DNA of 24,082 nt, taken from contig JAHHUH010000025.1 of assembly GCA_020024105.1 (NCBI GenBank), positions 1 through 24,082 on the forward strand, written 5' to 3'. How positions within the stretch are numbered: position 1 is the first letter of the stretch; each line of letters begins with the position of its first letter. A program made the translations under genes and the position numbers. Positions 1 to 7,470 of the stretch are shown here, piece after piece. Source of the stretch: Phascolarctobacterium sp. (GTDB lineage: Bacteria; Bacillota; Negativicutes; Acidaminococcales; Acidaminococcaceae). The notes beneath the pieces were generated by a model. The model was not told where the DNA came from. It was given only the letters and a program-made list of their open reading frames with translations, and made no database searches.

Positions 1-26
1 TGTCGCTGTATCTCGGCGACTTGTAT

Positions 27-55
27 ATAATAGCATTATTTCCAGGGGGTGTCAA
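27..55 (-). promoter_or_regulatory. Strong promoter facing out of the left edge
   Basis: Read on the minus strand there is a TTGACA box (50-55), a 17-base spacer and a TATTAT box (27-32), so transcription should start near position 20 and leave the window. The first transcribed bases can form a small hairpin (GTCGC, 16-20, with GCGAC, 2-6). The transcribed gene is outside the window. The perfect -35 and spacing resemble the tRNA promoters at the other end of the window, so a stable RNA is possible but not shown. Confidence 0.6.
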
Positions 56-332
56 TACCTATTTTTCACTTTTTTACCATTTTTTCACGATACACTAGGA
101 TAAGTATAAATAAAACAGCTGATAAGCACAAGCTTTTAGGGTTTAAAATTTTTCCTGGATTTAGCGCTTTTTCTCCGTTAAAATTGCTAAAAAGCCAACT
201 TTTCCTGTAATATAAATGGCTTCTGAAGGGAAAATATATGAACCGTCCACTGTTTTGCTTATCACAACTAATTAATCACGCTAGCAGAAGCTCCTAGCTG
301 CTTAGCTTAGCTACTAACCTCGAGTGAAATAA
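56..332. other. Non-coding region upstream of the PBP gene
   Basis: No convincing gene. It is A+T rich and holds a distant inverted repeat (TGATAAGC at 120-127, GCTTATCA at 257-264). There is a weak plus-strand promoter-like pair (TTGCTA at 184-189, TAATAT at 208-213, 18-base spacer). A 19-codon ORF at 238-297 follows a GAAGGG ribosome-binding-like sequence 7 bases upstream. A hairpin-capable stretch lies at 280-306 (GCTAGCA with TGC-T-TAGC). None of these alone proves function. Confidence 0.4.
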
Positions 333-361
333 ATGACAAACATCTTACTAGATGTTATAAT
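333..361 (+). promoter_or_regulatory. Promoter of the PBP1A gene with a dyad in the spacer
   Basis: ATGACA (333-338, one mismatch to TTGACA), a 17-base spacer and a perfect TATAAT (356-361) lie about 55 bases before the start codon. The spacer carries an inverted repeat with 7-base arms (AACATCT at 339-345, AGATGTT at 350-356) separated by four bases. This position suits a repressor operator, but no regulator is identified. Confidence 0.7.
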
Positions 362-416
362 ACTTAGGAGTTATTATTCTACCCTTAAACTATTTTACTA
401 AAAAGTGAGGTTATTT

Positions 417-2462
417 ATGTTGTTTGCTATTCTAAAAACACTCATCATATGTATTTCTTCCATAATTATCATGGGTGTTTCTGTCTGGTATGGTTTTTCC
501 GGACTTTTTGCACCTGCTAATATGGAAGAATATTTAAAGCCTGATGCTGCTTCACAATTCTACGACATTAAAGGAAATCTTATTTACACCACCCTTTCCG
601 AGGAACGTCGTATTCCCGTTGAACTAGATAAGATTCCCAAGCATACCCAGGAAGCTTTTATTGCTATTGAGGATAGACGCTTTTATGAGCATGGTGGTGT
701 GGACTTTTTAGGTACTACCCGTGCTTTGATTTCCACCTTGAGTGGACGCGAGGTACAGGGTGGTAGTACTATTACCCAACAGCTGGCCAAAAATGCCTTT
801 CTGACCCAAGAGCGTACTATTACCCGTAAGATTAAGGAAGCATTCATTGCCCGTGAGCTGGAAAAGAAATACACTAAGGACGAAATCCTCAATATGTATT
901 TGAACCAGATTTACTTTGGTGAGGGCTCCTACGGCATAGAAAGCGCCTCCATGTATTACTTTGGTAAGCATGTCCAGAATCTGAGCATTGCAGAATCTGC
1001 TACACTGGCAGCCATGCCGAAGAGTCCTAACTACTATAATCCCATCGAAAACCCTGATGAAGCAAAAAAACGCCAGGAGCTGGTTATCAGTCAGATGGTA
1101 AAATATGGTTTTATCAGTGAAGCCGAGGGCCAGGCCGCTAAAGCCGAGCAGCTGGCACTGGTAACCTCCAGAAGTAAAACAACTCATCCTAAATTCTATT
1201 TTCTTGATATGATCAGTCAAAAGGTTATGGACGAATTAGGTGCCGATGCCCTCTATAAGGGTGGTTTAAAAATTTATACTACCCTGGACAGTGATATGCA
1301 GTCCGCTGCCGAAGCTGCCTTAAAGCATCTCCCCAGTGTCTATCAGGACAGCAATAAGCTGAATCAGCCCCAGGTAGCCCTGGTAGCAATTGACCCTAAC
1401 AATGGTCAAATCAGAGCTATGATTGGTGGTCGTGGTGAGGATAAATTCAACCGTGCTACCCTAGCTGTACGTCAACCCGGCTCCGCCTTTAAGCCCTTCG
1501 TCTACGTAACTGCTATGGCCAACGGCTTTACCCCGGCCAGCATTATTGAAGATAAAGAGGAAGAATTTGCTCCCGGCTGGATTCCACAAAACTCCAGCAT
1601 GAAATTTTACGGCAAGGTAAGCTTGCGTACTGCTCTGAAGCGCTCCATCAACGTTGCTACCATTAAGCTGGCCCAGGAAGTAGGTGTCAACAAGGTTGTA
1701 GCTACTGCCGAAAAAATGGGTATTAGTACCTTGGTAGACTCAGGTTCCTATAATGATATGAACCTGGCTATGGCCATCGGCGGTCTGACCAATGGTGTCA
1801 GCCCCCTGGAAATGGCTTCCGCCTACGGCGTTCTAGCCACCAATGGTAATCTTTGCGCCCCCTATGGCTTAATTAAAATCGTTGCTCCTGATGGAGAAGT
1901 ACTGTACGAGCATCATTCCAGCTCCAAGCATGTTATTGACGAAAAGGCTGCCTATATGACTACCAATATGCTGGAGGACGTCCTGATCAGTGGTACCGGT
2001 GGTGGCATGGGCATTGGTCGTCCGGCTGCCGGTAAAACAGGTACCACCGATAATTTCGTTGATGCCTGGTTCGTAGGTTATACACCTAATTTAAGTACCG
2101 CTGTCTGGGTAGGCGATGATAATAATAAAACCATCGATTATATGTATGGTAGTGGTTATCCCCTCTCCATCTGGCATGACTTTATGTATAGTGCTCATAA
2201 GGACATCCCTGTTACCAATTTTGTAAATCCCGGTGTGGTTATTCCCCCAGAGCCTAAAATCAAACAGGATGATAAGGATAAGAAAAAAAGCCTAACCGAT
2301 AAACTGAAAAGCATCCTTCCCGGTAAAAAAGACAAGGACAAGGATGACGAGGAAGAGGTCCGCGAAAAACCCGCCCCCGATGAAAAACCCATCGTCAGCA
2401 ACCAGCCCGTCCGTCGTAGCATGAAGGAAAGGGTCCAGGAAATTTTAGGCAAGGACAAATAA
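417..2462 (+). CDS. Bifunctional penicillin-binding protein 1A (class A PBP)
   Basis: Peptidoglycan polymerase and cross-linker anchored in the inner membrane. One N-terminal transmembrane helix (about residues 4-27) is followed by a GT51 glycosyltransferase domain with the catalytic Glu in EDRRFYEHGGVD (about residue 85) and the QGGSTITQQLAKN motif. The C-terminal transpeptidase domain has SxxK as SAFK (about 356), SxN as SIN (about 410) and KTGT (about 540). The last 65 or so residues are a very charged Lys/Asp/Glu tail, probably disordered. I chose ATG 417 because GTGAGG lies 6 bases upstream; an in-frame GTG at 405 would add four residues but has no ribosome binding site and lies inside that Shine-Dalgarno sequence. 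The product is 681 residues, normal for class A PBPs. It is transcribed alone and converges on an LTA-synthase-like gene, another envelope enzyme. Whether the family name should be PBP1A or PbpG/PbpF-like cannot be decided here. Confidence 0.93.
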   Translation: MLFAILKTLIICISSIIIMGVSVWYGFSGLFAPANMEEYLKPDAASQFYDIKGNLIYTTLSEERRIPVELDKIPKHTQEAFIAIEDRRFYEHGGVDFLGTTRALISTLSGREVQGGSTITQQLAKNAFLTQERTITRKIKEAFIARELEKKYTKDEILNMYLNQIYFGEGSYGIESASMYYFGKHVQNLSIAESATLAAMPKSPNYYNPIENPDEAKKRQELVISQMVKYGFISEAEGQAAKAEQLALVTSRSKTTHPKFYFLDMISQKVMDELGADALYKGGLKIYTTLDSDMQSAAEAALKHLPSVYQDSNKLNQPQVALVAIDPNNGQIRAMIGGRGEDKFNRATLAVRQPGSAFKPFVYVTAMANGFTPASIIEDKEEEFAPGWIPQNSSMKFYGKVSLRTALKRSINVATIKLAQEVGVNKVVATAEKMGISTLVDSGSYNDMNLAMAIGGLTNGVSPLEMASAYGVLATNGNLCAPYGLIKIVAPDGEVLYEHHSSSKHVIDEKAAYMTTNMLEDVLISGTGGGMGIGRPAAGKTGTTDNFVDAWFVGYTPNLSTAVWVGDDNNKTIDYMYGSGYPLSIWHDFMYSAHKDIPVTNFVNPGVVIPPEPKIKQDDKDKKKSLTDKLKSILPGKKDKDKDDEEEVREKPAPDEKPIVSNQPVRRSMKERVQEILGKDK

Positions 2463-2475
2463 AACATTGAAAAAG

Positions 2476-2524
2476 AAAAGCATTCCATAGCTTACCTTAG
2501 TGTAAGCAGTGGAATGCTTTTTTA
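2476..2524. terminator. Bidirectional terminator between convergent genes
   Basis: A long hairpin has outer arms AAAAGCATTCCA (2476-2487) and TGGAATGCTTTT (2510-2521) and an inner stem GCTTAC/GTAAGC. It is followed by a T run on the plus strand and, because the outer arm starts with A residues after an A-rich stretch, by a T run on the minus strand. It serves the PBP gene and the convergent LTA-synthase-like gene. Confidence 0.85.
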
Positions 2525-2541
2525 TTTACCCTATTCCAGAT

Positions 2542-4470
2542 TTAGTCCTGTACTGATTTCAAAAGGCCATTTTTAAACAGATAGCTGGCACCCTGGTACC
2601 AGGTAATCGCCGCGTTAGTTAAATTCTCTTTATTAGCCACAGGGGTATATCTGCTGGTCTGCCAATCATCTATATGATAGGTCTTGACCTTTTTACCAGG
2701 CTCCAGAACAACTAATTCATCACCCTGAATATAGCCTATGCTCTGATAGGTACTGATAAAAACATGCTCGTCCCCGGGCTTAACCTGGGCAATATCCCTT
2801 CCCAAAAAGCGGGAATCATAGGAAATACCCAACATGCCCAAAAGGGTCGGAGCCAGATCACTCTGACTGATTAGGCGATCATTTTTACCAGGAGCAACTA
2901 ATTTAGGACTATAGATGATACAAGGAATATGATATTTATTGACGGGCAAAGAGGTTTTACCGGCTACATTGGCCTGATGGTCAGCAACAATAACGAAAAT
3001 CGTATCGTCAAACCAGGGCTTACTCTGAGCTCTCTTTAAAAAGTCGCTAATCGCCCAGTCGGTATAACGGCAGGCACCCTCCCTAATCCCCTGGTATTTA
3101 TCATCAATTCTTCCCTCGGGGAAAATAAAGGGACGGTGGTTTGTTGTTGTCATAATCATTTCCAAAGCCGGCTGACCTGCCTGATAATGCTCATCCATAG
3201 ATTTCAGCACCTGGGAGAACAAAATCTCATCGGCAACACCCCAGATGGTTTCATTAAAGATTTCTTCTTCTGGAATACTCTCCCTATCCTTGATAGTATA
3301 GCCATTGGTACTAAAGAATTCGTTCATATTATCAAAATAGCCGTAGCCGCCATAAATGAAGTCGCTTTGATAGCCTGCACCATTCATAATATTGCCCAAA
3401 CTATTCATATCATTACAATTAGGTCTACGTAGAATGGACTGGCCAGGAGTGGGTGGTACAGCCAGGGAAAGTGCCTCCAGGCCACGTACGGTACGGGTAC
3501 CGGTCGCATACATGTTGGTATAAATATAGGCCTCCTTAGTTAATTCATCCAGAGAAGGCGTCCAGCTCTGCTCCGCACCAAAGGCTCCACAGAAACTGGC
3601 ACTAAGGCTCTCCACCGTAATAATTACAACATTGGGACGGTCTACGGACAGCCTGCTGTGATTCTGCACACGACGGGTCACATCCTCAGCATTATGGAAG
3701 GTAGCATTGCCAGTCTGCAAGTAGCTGCGTAAATCATTAAGAACCTGCTTTTCATCCCGCACGGCATAAAAACGGTTATAGTCCAGCTCATTATGAAAAA
3801 AAGCATGCATGAAGCAGGCGGCCCCATTACCGGCAATTTCCACATTATAATTATTGCTGCTGATATTTTCACGCCATTCATCCCGCACCAGACTACCTAC
3901 CAGTACCGGTAGGACTACCAGGGCAACCAGACCGGTCAACACACTACCCCAGCTCTTATCAGCGTATTTGTCCAGCTGCCTGGGCAGAAAGGAAAGCTGC
4001 AGACTGGTCACAAAATAGGTACCCAGAAGGATGCAGGGCACCACGAGCACCATATTAAAGCTTTGGACAATGGTACCAATCATTTCCGTCGTATAAATCA
4101 GATAATCCACTGCGATAAAATTAAAATTAGTATGGAATTCCTGCCAGAAAAGTACGAGGGAAATGGCTGCAAACACAGTCAAAAAGCTGATGAAGCCTGT
4201 TAAGAATCCCACTAAATAACGGCCTCGCTTACGTACCAGCCAGCTGGTAGGCAGGAGGAACAGCAAAAATCCCAGGGGGGCAAGAAAAAAGATACCTGCC
4301 GCCACATCATAGCCCAGCCCCAGCAGCCAGGTAGCTAGCAGCTCACCCGGCGACCAGCTTAGCTGCTGCCAGGATAAAACAGACATAAGCAATCTTACTA
4401 AATTTTGGATAATTACATACGTACCCAATGCGACAAGCAAAAAACGTAACCGACCATCAAGTTTTGTCAT
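2542..4470 (-). CDS. LTA synthase family protein (phosphoglycerol transferase, sulfatase fold)
   Basis: A 642-residue membrane enzyme of the LtaS/OpgB type, which moves phosphoglycerol from phosphatidylglycerol onto a cell-surface polymer or glycan. About five hydrophobic helices lie in the first 195 residues, followed by a linker and an extracytoplasmic alkaline-phosphatase-like domain from about residue 278. Metal and catalytic residues expected for the family are visible: Glu in IITVESLS (about 287), a Thr in GTRTVRG (325-327), His in TTTNHRPF (about 445) and the Asp-His pair in IVADHQ (497-498). A GGAGG ribosome binding site lies about 10 bases before ATG 4470. It is a single-gene unit with an extended -10 promoter upstream. 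In a diderm host the acceptor is less likely to be classical lipoteichoic acid; periplasmic glycan or another polymer is an alternative. The family assignment is firm, the substrate unknown. Confidence 0.88.
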   Translation of the reverse strand: MTKLDGRLRFLLVALGTYVIIQNLVRLLMSVLSWQQLSWSPGELLATWLLGLGYDVAAGIFFLAPLGFLLFLLPTSWLVRKRGRYLVGFLTGFISFLTVFAAISLVLFWQEFHTNFNFIAVDYLIYTTEMIGTIVQSFNMVLVVPCILLGTYFVTSLQLSFLPRQLDKYADKSWGSVLTGLVALVVLPVLVGSLVRDEWRENISSNNYNVEIAGNGAACFMHAFFHNELDYNRFYAVRDEKQVLNDLRSYLQTGNATFHNAEDVTRRVQNHSRLSVDRPNVVIITVESLSASFCGAFGAEQSWTPSLDELTKEAYIYTNMYATGTRTVRGLEALSLAVPPTPGQSILRRPNCNDMNSLGNIMNGAGYQSDFIYGGYGYFDNMNEFFSTNGYTIKDRESIPEEEIFNETIWGVADEILFSQVLKSMDEHYQAGQPALEMIMTTTNHRPFIFPEGRIDDKYQGIREGACRYTDWAISDFLKRAQSKPWFDDTIFVIVADHQANVAGKTSLPVNKYHIPCIIYSPKLVAPGKNDRLISQSDLAPTLLGMLGISYDSRFLGRDIAQVKPGDEHVFISTYQSIGYIQGDELVVLEPGKKVKTYHIDDWQTSRYTPVANKENLTNAAITWYQGASYLFKNGLLKSVQD

Positions 4471-4557
4471 TGAACTAAAACCTCCTCGTTTTACTATTTA
4501 TGTACATTCTATAAATTTCTAAAATAAAATTCAGAAAATTCCCTGCACATACATTTA

Positions 4558-4566
4558 ATTATAGCA
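4558..4566 (-). promoter_or_regulatory. Extended -10 promoter of the LTA-synthase-like gene
   Basis: On the minus strand TGC followed by TATAAT (4558-4563) forms an extended -10 element about 88 bases before the start codon. No good -35 box lies 17 bases upstream, which is tolerated with an extended -10. A second TATAAT lies 15 bases further upstream. Confidence 0.5.
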
Positions 4567-4643
4567 TAATTATAGTCCCAATAACTATTTATTTAAAATT
4601 TCTTCCCACTCTTTTCCCACTTCCACAGAAGCTGTAGAACTGC

Positions 4644-4672
4644 TTCCGCTTTTGCTCCAAATATGCTAGAAT
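4644..4672 (+). promoter_or_regulatory. Extended -10 promoter of the carboxyltransferase gene
   Basis: TGC followed by TAGAAT (4667-4672), with a weak TTCCGC -35 (4644-4649) and a 17-base spacer, lies about 60 bases before ATG 4734. Confidence 0.5.
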
Positions 4673-4733
4673 CAGAATAGTAGTTCAAGGTTTATTTTTA
4701 TGTACTTCTATAACCTGTAAAGGAGCTATAATT

Positions 4734-6080
4734 ATGAATAAGCAACCATTAAAAATTGTTGAAACTGTTTTACGTGACGGCCATCAATCCTTAGCCGCAA
4801 CAAGAATGCGCATCAGCGATATGCTGCCCATGCTGGAAAAGCTGGACGCTGCCGGCTTTTATGCATTGGAGGCCTGGGGTGGAGCCACCTTTGATGCTTG
4901 CCTCCGTTTTCTGGACGAGGACCCCTGGGAAAGATTACGTACCCTAAAGAAGCACTTACCCAAAACTCCTATCCAGATGCTTTTACGTGGTCAAAACGTA
5001 CTGGGCTACAACCACTATGCTGACGATATAGTAACTGAATTTGTCAAACGCTCCGTGGACAATGGTGTTTCCATTATCCGTATTTTTGATGCACTGAATG
5101 ATACCCGCAACCTGGAATGTGCCATGAGGGCAGCCAAGGAAGCAGGTGCCCATGTCCAGGGCTGTATTGTTTACACCATCAGTCCCTATCACCAGGACAG
5201 CGACTTTGTCAAGCTGGGTCAGGAGCTGGTAGAAATTGGGGCTGATTCCATCTGCATCAAGGATATGGCCGGTCTGCTCCGTCCCTATACGGCAGAAAAA
5301 CTGGTCCGCAGCCTAAAGGCCGCTATCGACCTGCCCATTGATTTGCATACCCACTTTACCAGTGGTATGGGCGACATGACCTATCTGAAGGCAGTAGAAG
5401 CCGGTGTGGATATTATTGATACCGCGCTCTCTCCCTTTGCCGAGGCCACCAGCCAGCCCTGTACCGAATCCATGCTGGCAACCCTGGATGGGACCGACCG
5501 TGCACCTCAGATTGAGCTGGCCACCCTCCACGAAATCGCGGACCATTTCAAAAAGGTCAAGGCAGCCCTGGCCCAAGATTTTAAGCTGAATACCAATATC
5601 TCCATCGACCCCAAGGTCCTCACCTTCCAGATTCCCGGTGGCATGCTGTCCAACCTGCTCCACCAGATGGAGGAAATGGGTACCGCCGATAAATATCCCC
5701 TGCTGCTTGAGGAAATGCCCCGCGTCCGTGCTGAACTGGGTTATCCACCCCTGGTTACACCCACCAGCCAGATTATCGCCTCCATGTCCGTGCTGAACGT
5801 AATTCTGGGCCGCTATAAAATGATCCCCCGCGAGGTAAAGGATCTGATTCTTGGTAAATACGGCCGTACTCCGGCTCCCATCGCTCCGGAGGTTCAGAAG
5901 CTGGCCATTGGTGACACGCCCCGTATCGACCACCGCCCTGCCGATGATATCCCTCCCCAACTGGAAAAATTCCGGCAGCAGCTGGCAGAGGCCGGTTATC
6001 CCCAGGCCTCCATAGAGGACGTACTCAGCTATGCCATCTTCCCCGAGGTAGCACTTAATTTCTTTAAAAAATATCGTTAA
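4734..6080 (+). CDS. oadA: Carboxyltransferase subunit (oxaloacetate decarboxylase alpha / transcarboxylase 5S type), no biotinyl domain
   Basis: This enzyme transfers carboxyl groups between oxaloacetate/pyruvate and a biotin carrier, as in Na+-pumping oxaloacetate decarboxylase, two-subunit pyruvate carboxylase or the 5S subunit of methylmalonyl-CoA transcarboxylase. A TIM-barrel domain starts with VLRDGHQS (residues 12-19, metal-binding Asp). The Lys expected to be carbamylated is in ICIKDMAG (Lys176), and the metal-binding His pair is in DLHTH (205 and 207). The C-terminal half is the conserved PYC/OADA domain. The protein stops at 448 residues, so the Ala/Pro linker and biotinyl domain (MKM motif) of full-length OadA are absent and the biotin carrier must be a separate protein. 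AAAGGAG lies 8 bases before the ATG. It is monocistronic here, with a strong terminator after it. Which of the three complexes it serves cannot be told from this window. Confidence 0.88.
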   Translation: MNKQPLKIVETVLRDGHQSLAATRMRISDMLPMLEKLDAAGFYALEAWGGATFDACLRFLDEDPWERLRTLKKHLPKTPIQMLLRGQNVLGYNHYADDIVTEFVKRSVDNGVSIIRIFDALNDTRNLECAMRAAKEAGAHVQGCIVYTISPYHQDSDFVKLGQELVEIGADSICIKDMAGLLRPYTAEKLVRSLKAAIDLPIDLHTHFTSGMGDMTYLKAVEAGVDIIDTALSPFAEATSQPCTESMLATLDGTDRAPQIELATLHEIADHFKKVKAALAQDFKLNTNISIDPKVLTFQIPGGMLSNLLHQMEEMGTADKYPLLLEEMPRVRAELGYPPLVTPTSQIIASMSVLNVILGRYKMIPREVKDLILGKYGRTPAPIAPEVQKLAIGDTPRIDHRPADDIPPQLEKFRQQLAEAGYPQASIEDVLSYAIFPEVALNFFKKYR

Positions 6081-6098
6081 TAGTCCTGAACATAAAGA

Positions 6099-6140
6099 AA
6101 CCAGCCGGAAGGAATAAATCCCTCCGGCTGGTTATTTTTT
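6099..6140 (+). terminator. Terminator of the carboxyltransferase gene
   Basis: An 11-bp hairpin (AACCAGCCGGA at 6099-6109, TCCGGCTGGTT at 6123-6133) is followed by ATTTTTT. The reverse direction gives only TTTCTTT, so it may also weakly end the convergent small gene. Confidence 0.88.
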
Positions 6141-6152
6141 CTTACCTCTAGC

Positions 6153-6512
6153 TCAGTAAGCATCCATACCGTTACGTCCGCCACCTACAATGCGTACATT
6201 TTCCACACCAAAGGCCTCCTGGATGGCAGGCACCCATTGGGCTGTCAGCTCTGTTCTTCCCTTTTCGTCACCAGTCAGGAGCAGAATAGCCTCGGCACCC
6301 AGATTAATATTCAGCAGGGAATTGACTAGCCTGTCAAAAACCTCGTTCCCCATAGTCGCCTTCAGCTTCTGCAGCCCTGCCACCAGCTGGGGCTTTTCCT
6401 GAGCCGCCCTTACCTCCAGGGGTACAAATTTCTCAGAAACCAACTTATCATTAACTGCACCGACAAAAACTTCCTCTAATTTACCACTACGACCTACAAA
6501 ATCCTCTGCCAT
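6153..6512 (-). CDS. Small orphan protein, possible DnaA domain-I-like fold
   Basis: I do not recognise a named family. The 119-residue product has no signal peptide, membrane helix or cysteine, so it should be cytoplasmic. The second half (about residues 50-110) runs as alternating helix-strand-helix, ends in AQWVPAIQEAFGVENVRIV, and carries a TGDEKGRTEL stretch. This pattern resembles the helix-strand arrangement of the DnaA N-terminal (domain I) and Rep-type proteins, where a W..xI..A helix is followed by a beta strand. That is an inference from pattern only. The start is ATG 6512 because GGAGG lies 7 bases upstream; an in-frame ATG at 6539 would overlap that site. It is a single gene between two convergent or divergent neighbours, with a weak TATAAT-containing promoter around 6585-6595. 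Confidence 0.72.
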   Translation of the reverse strand: MAEDFVGRSGKLEEVFVGAVNDKLVSEKFVPLEVRAAQEKPQLVAGLQKLKATMGNEVFDRLVNSLLNINLGAEAILLLTGDEKGRTELTAQWVPAIQEAFGVENVRIVGGGRNGMDAY

Positions 6513-6703
6513 AAAAATTCCTCCTTTGTTATAAAACAATAAACAATTATGTGCACGCTTTCTGTAGATGAGCCTCTTTATTTATATTATATACCATAAA
6601 AAAACTTTTACTAGCACGAAATAAGATTTTTCTAAAATGACTAGAAAAAGACATAATAATAGTTTATGCTTAAGGCAGAAAATCTAAGAAAGAAGGGTTG
6701 CTT

Positions 6704-7387
6704 ATGTTAAAACTGCTAAAAGTATTTCTCCTCCTGACCGCGCTTCTATTCTTGGCTCTACCTGCCTGGGCCTACGACGGCAAAAGTGAGGACATTGTTG
6801 TCAACGGTCGCGCGACTGCCGAATACCAGCCGGATACGGCCTACGTGTACTATTCCCTTACAGGTCTAGCGAAAACCCCCGAGGAAGCTGCCAACCAGGC
6901 CAATCTTAAGGCCCAGGCGGTGGAAGCCGCCCTTAGCCAATATGCTGCCCAGCCCCTGGGAGAGCTGGAAAGAAGCAGCTATAATCTGCGCCCTATCTAT
7001 AACGATAAAAATAAAATTGATAATTATCAGGCTACCAGACAGATTAAATTTGCCGTTACCGATCCCGCCAAGGCCGGCCTTTTCATCGACCTGCTTTTAG
7101 CTGCCGGTGTGGACAGGATTGATAGTGTAAATTTTGCTGTCAGAAACCAGGAGCAGCTTTCCCGCCACCTGCTGCAGGAGGCTGTCCGCAATGCAGAGGA
7201 CAGGGGCCGTCTGGCTGCTACTGCCGGTAAACGTACTTTGGGCAGGCTGCTGCATCTGAATGTCTACAATTATCCCTCCGTGGATACTTGTCGCTATTAT
7301 GCCAAGAACGTAGCTAATGAGGCTACGACCATTGAGCCGACTATCCAGATGGAGGTACAGGTAGAAGCTACCTTTGCCCTAGAATAG
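6704..7387 (+). CDS. Secreted SIMPL-domain (DUF541) protein
   Basis: A 227-residue exported protein of the SIMPL/DUF541 (YggE-like) family, whose members are periplasmic or cell-surface proteins of poorly defined function, linked in E. coli to oxidative stress. A Lys-containing N-terminus, a hydrophobic core and an AWA cleavage site (about residue 23) form a signal peptide. The mature part begins with the family's typical IVVNGRATAEYQPDTAYV pattern and contains Gln-rich helices alternating with strands through IDSVNFAV and AEDRGRLAATAGKR. AGAAGGG lies 6 bases before ATG 6704; an in-frame TTG at 6698 is less likely. There is no cysteine at the cleavage site, so it is not a lipoprotein. It is transcribed alone and converges on the amidohydrolase gene. 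Confidence 0.85.
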   Translation: MLKLLKVFLLLTALLFLALPAWAYDGKSEDIVVNGRATAEYQPDTAYVYYSLTGLAKTPEEAANQANLKAQAVEAALSQYAAQPLGELERSSYNLRPIYNDKNKIDNYQATRQIKFAVTDPAKAGLFIDLLLAAGVDRIDSVNFAVRNQEQLSRHLLQEAVRNAEDRGRLAATAGKRTLGRLLHLNVYNYPSVDTCRYYAKNVANEATTIEPTIQMEVQVEATFALE

Positions 7388-7436
7388 CACTGCCTCCGAC
7401 AGGCAGACTGCTGTTCCCCTTCCCTAAAAATAACAG

Positions 7437-7470
7437 GACCCTCCTACCACGGTAGGAGGGTCTCTTTGCT
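7437..7470. terminator. Shared terminator hairpin between convergent genes
   Basis: An 11-bp hairpin (GACCCTCCTAC at 7437-7447, GTAGGAGGGTC at 7452-7462) with a CACG loop. The flanks are moderately T-rich in both directions (TCTTTGCTTT on plus, CTGTTATTTTTA on minus). It lies between the convergent SIMPL and amidohydrolase genes. Confidence 0.7.
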
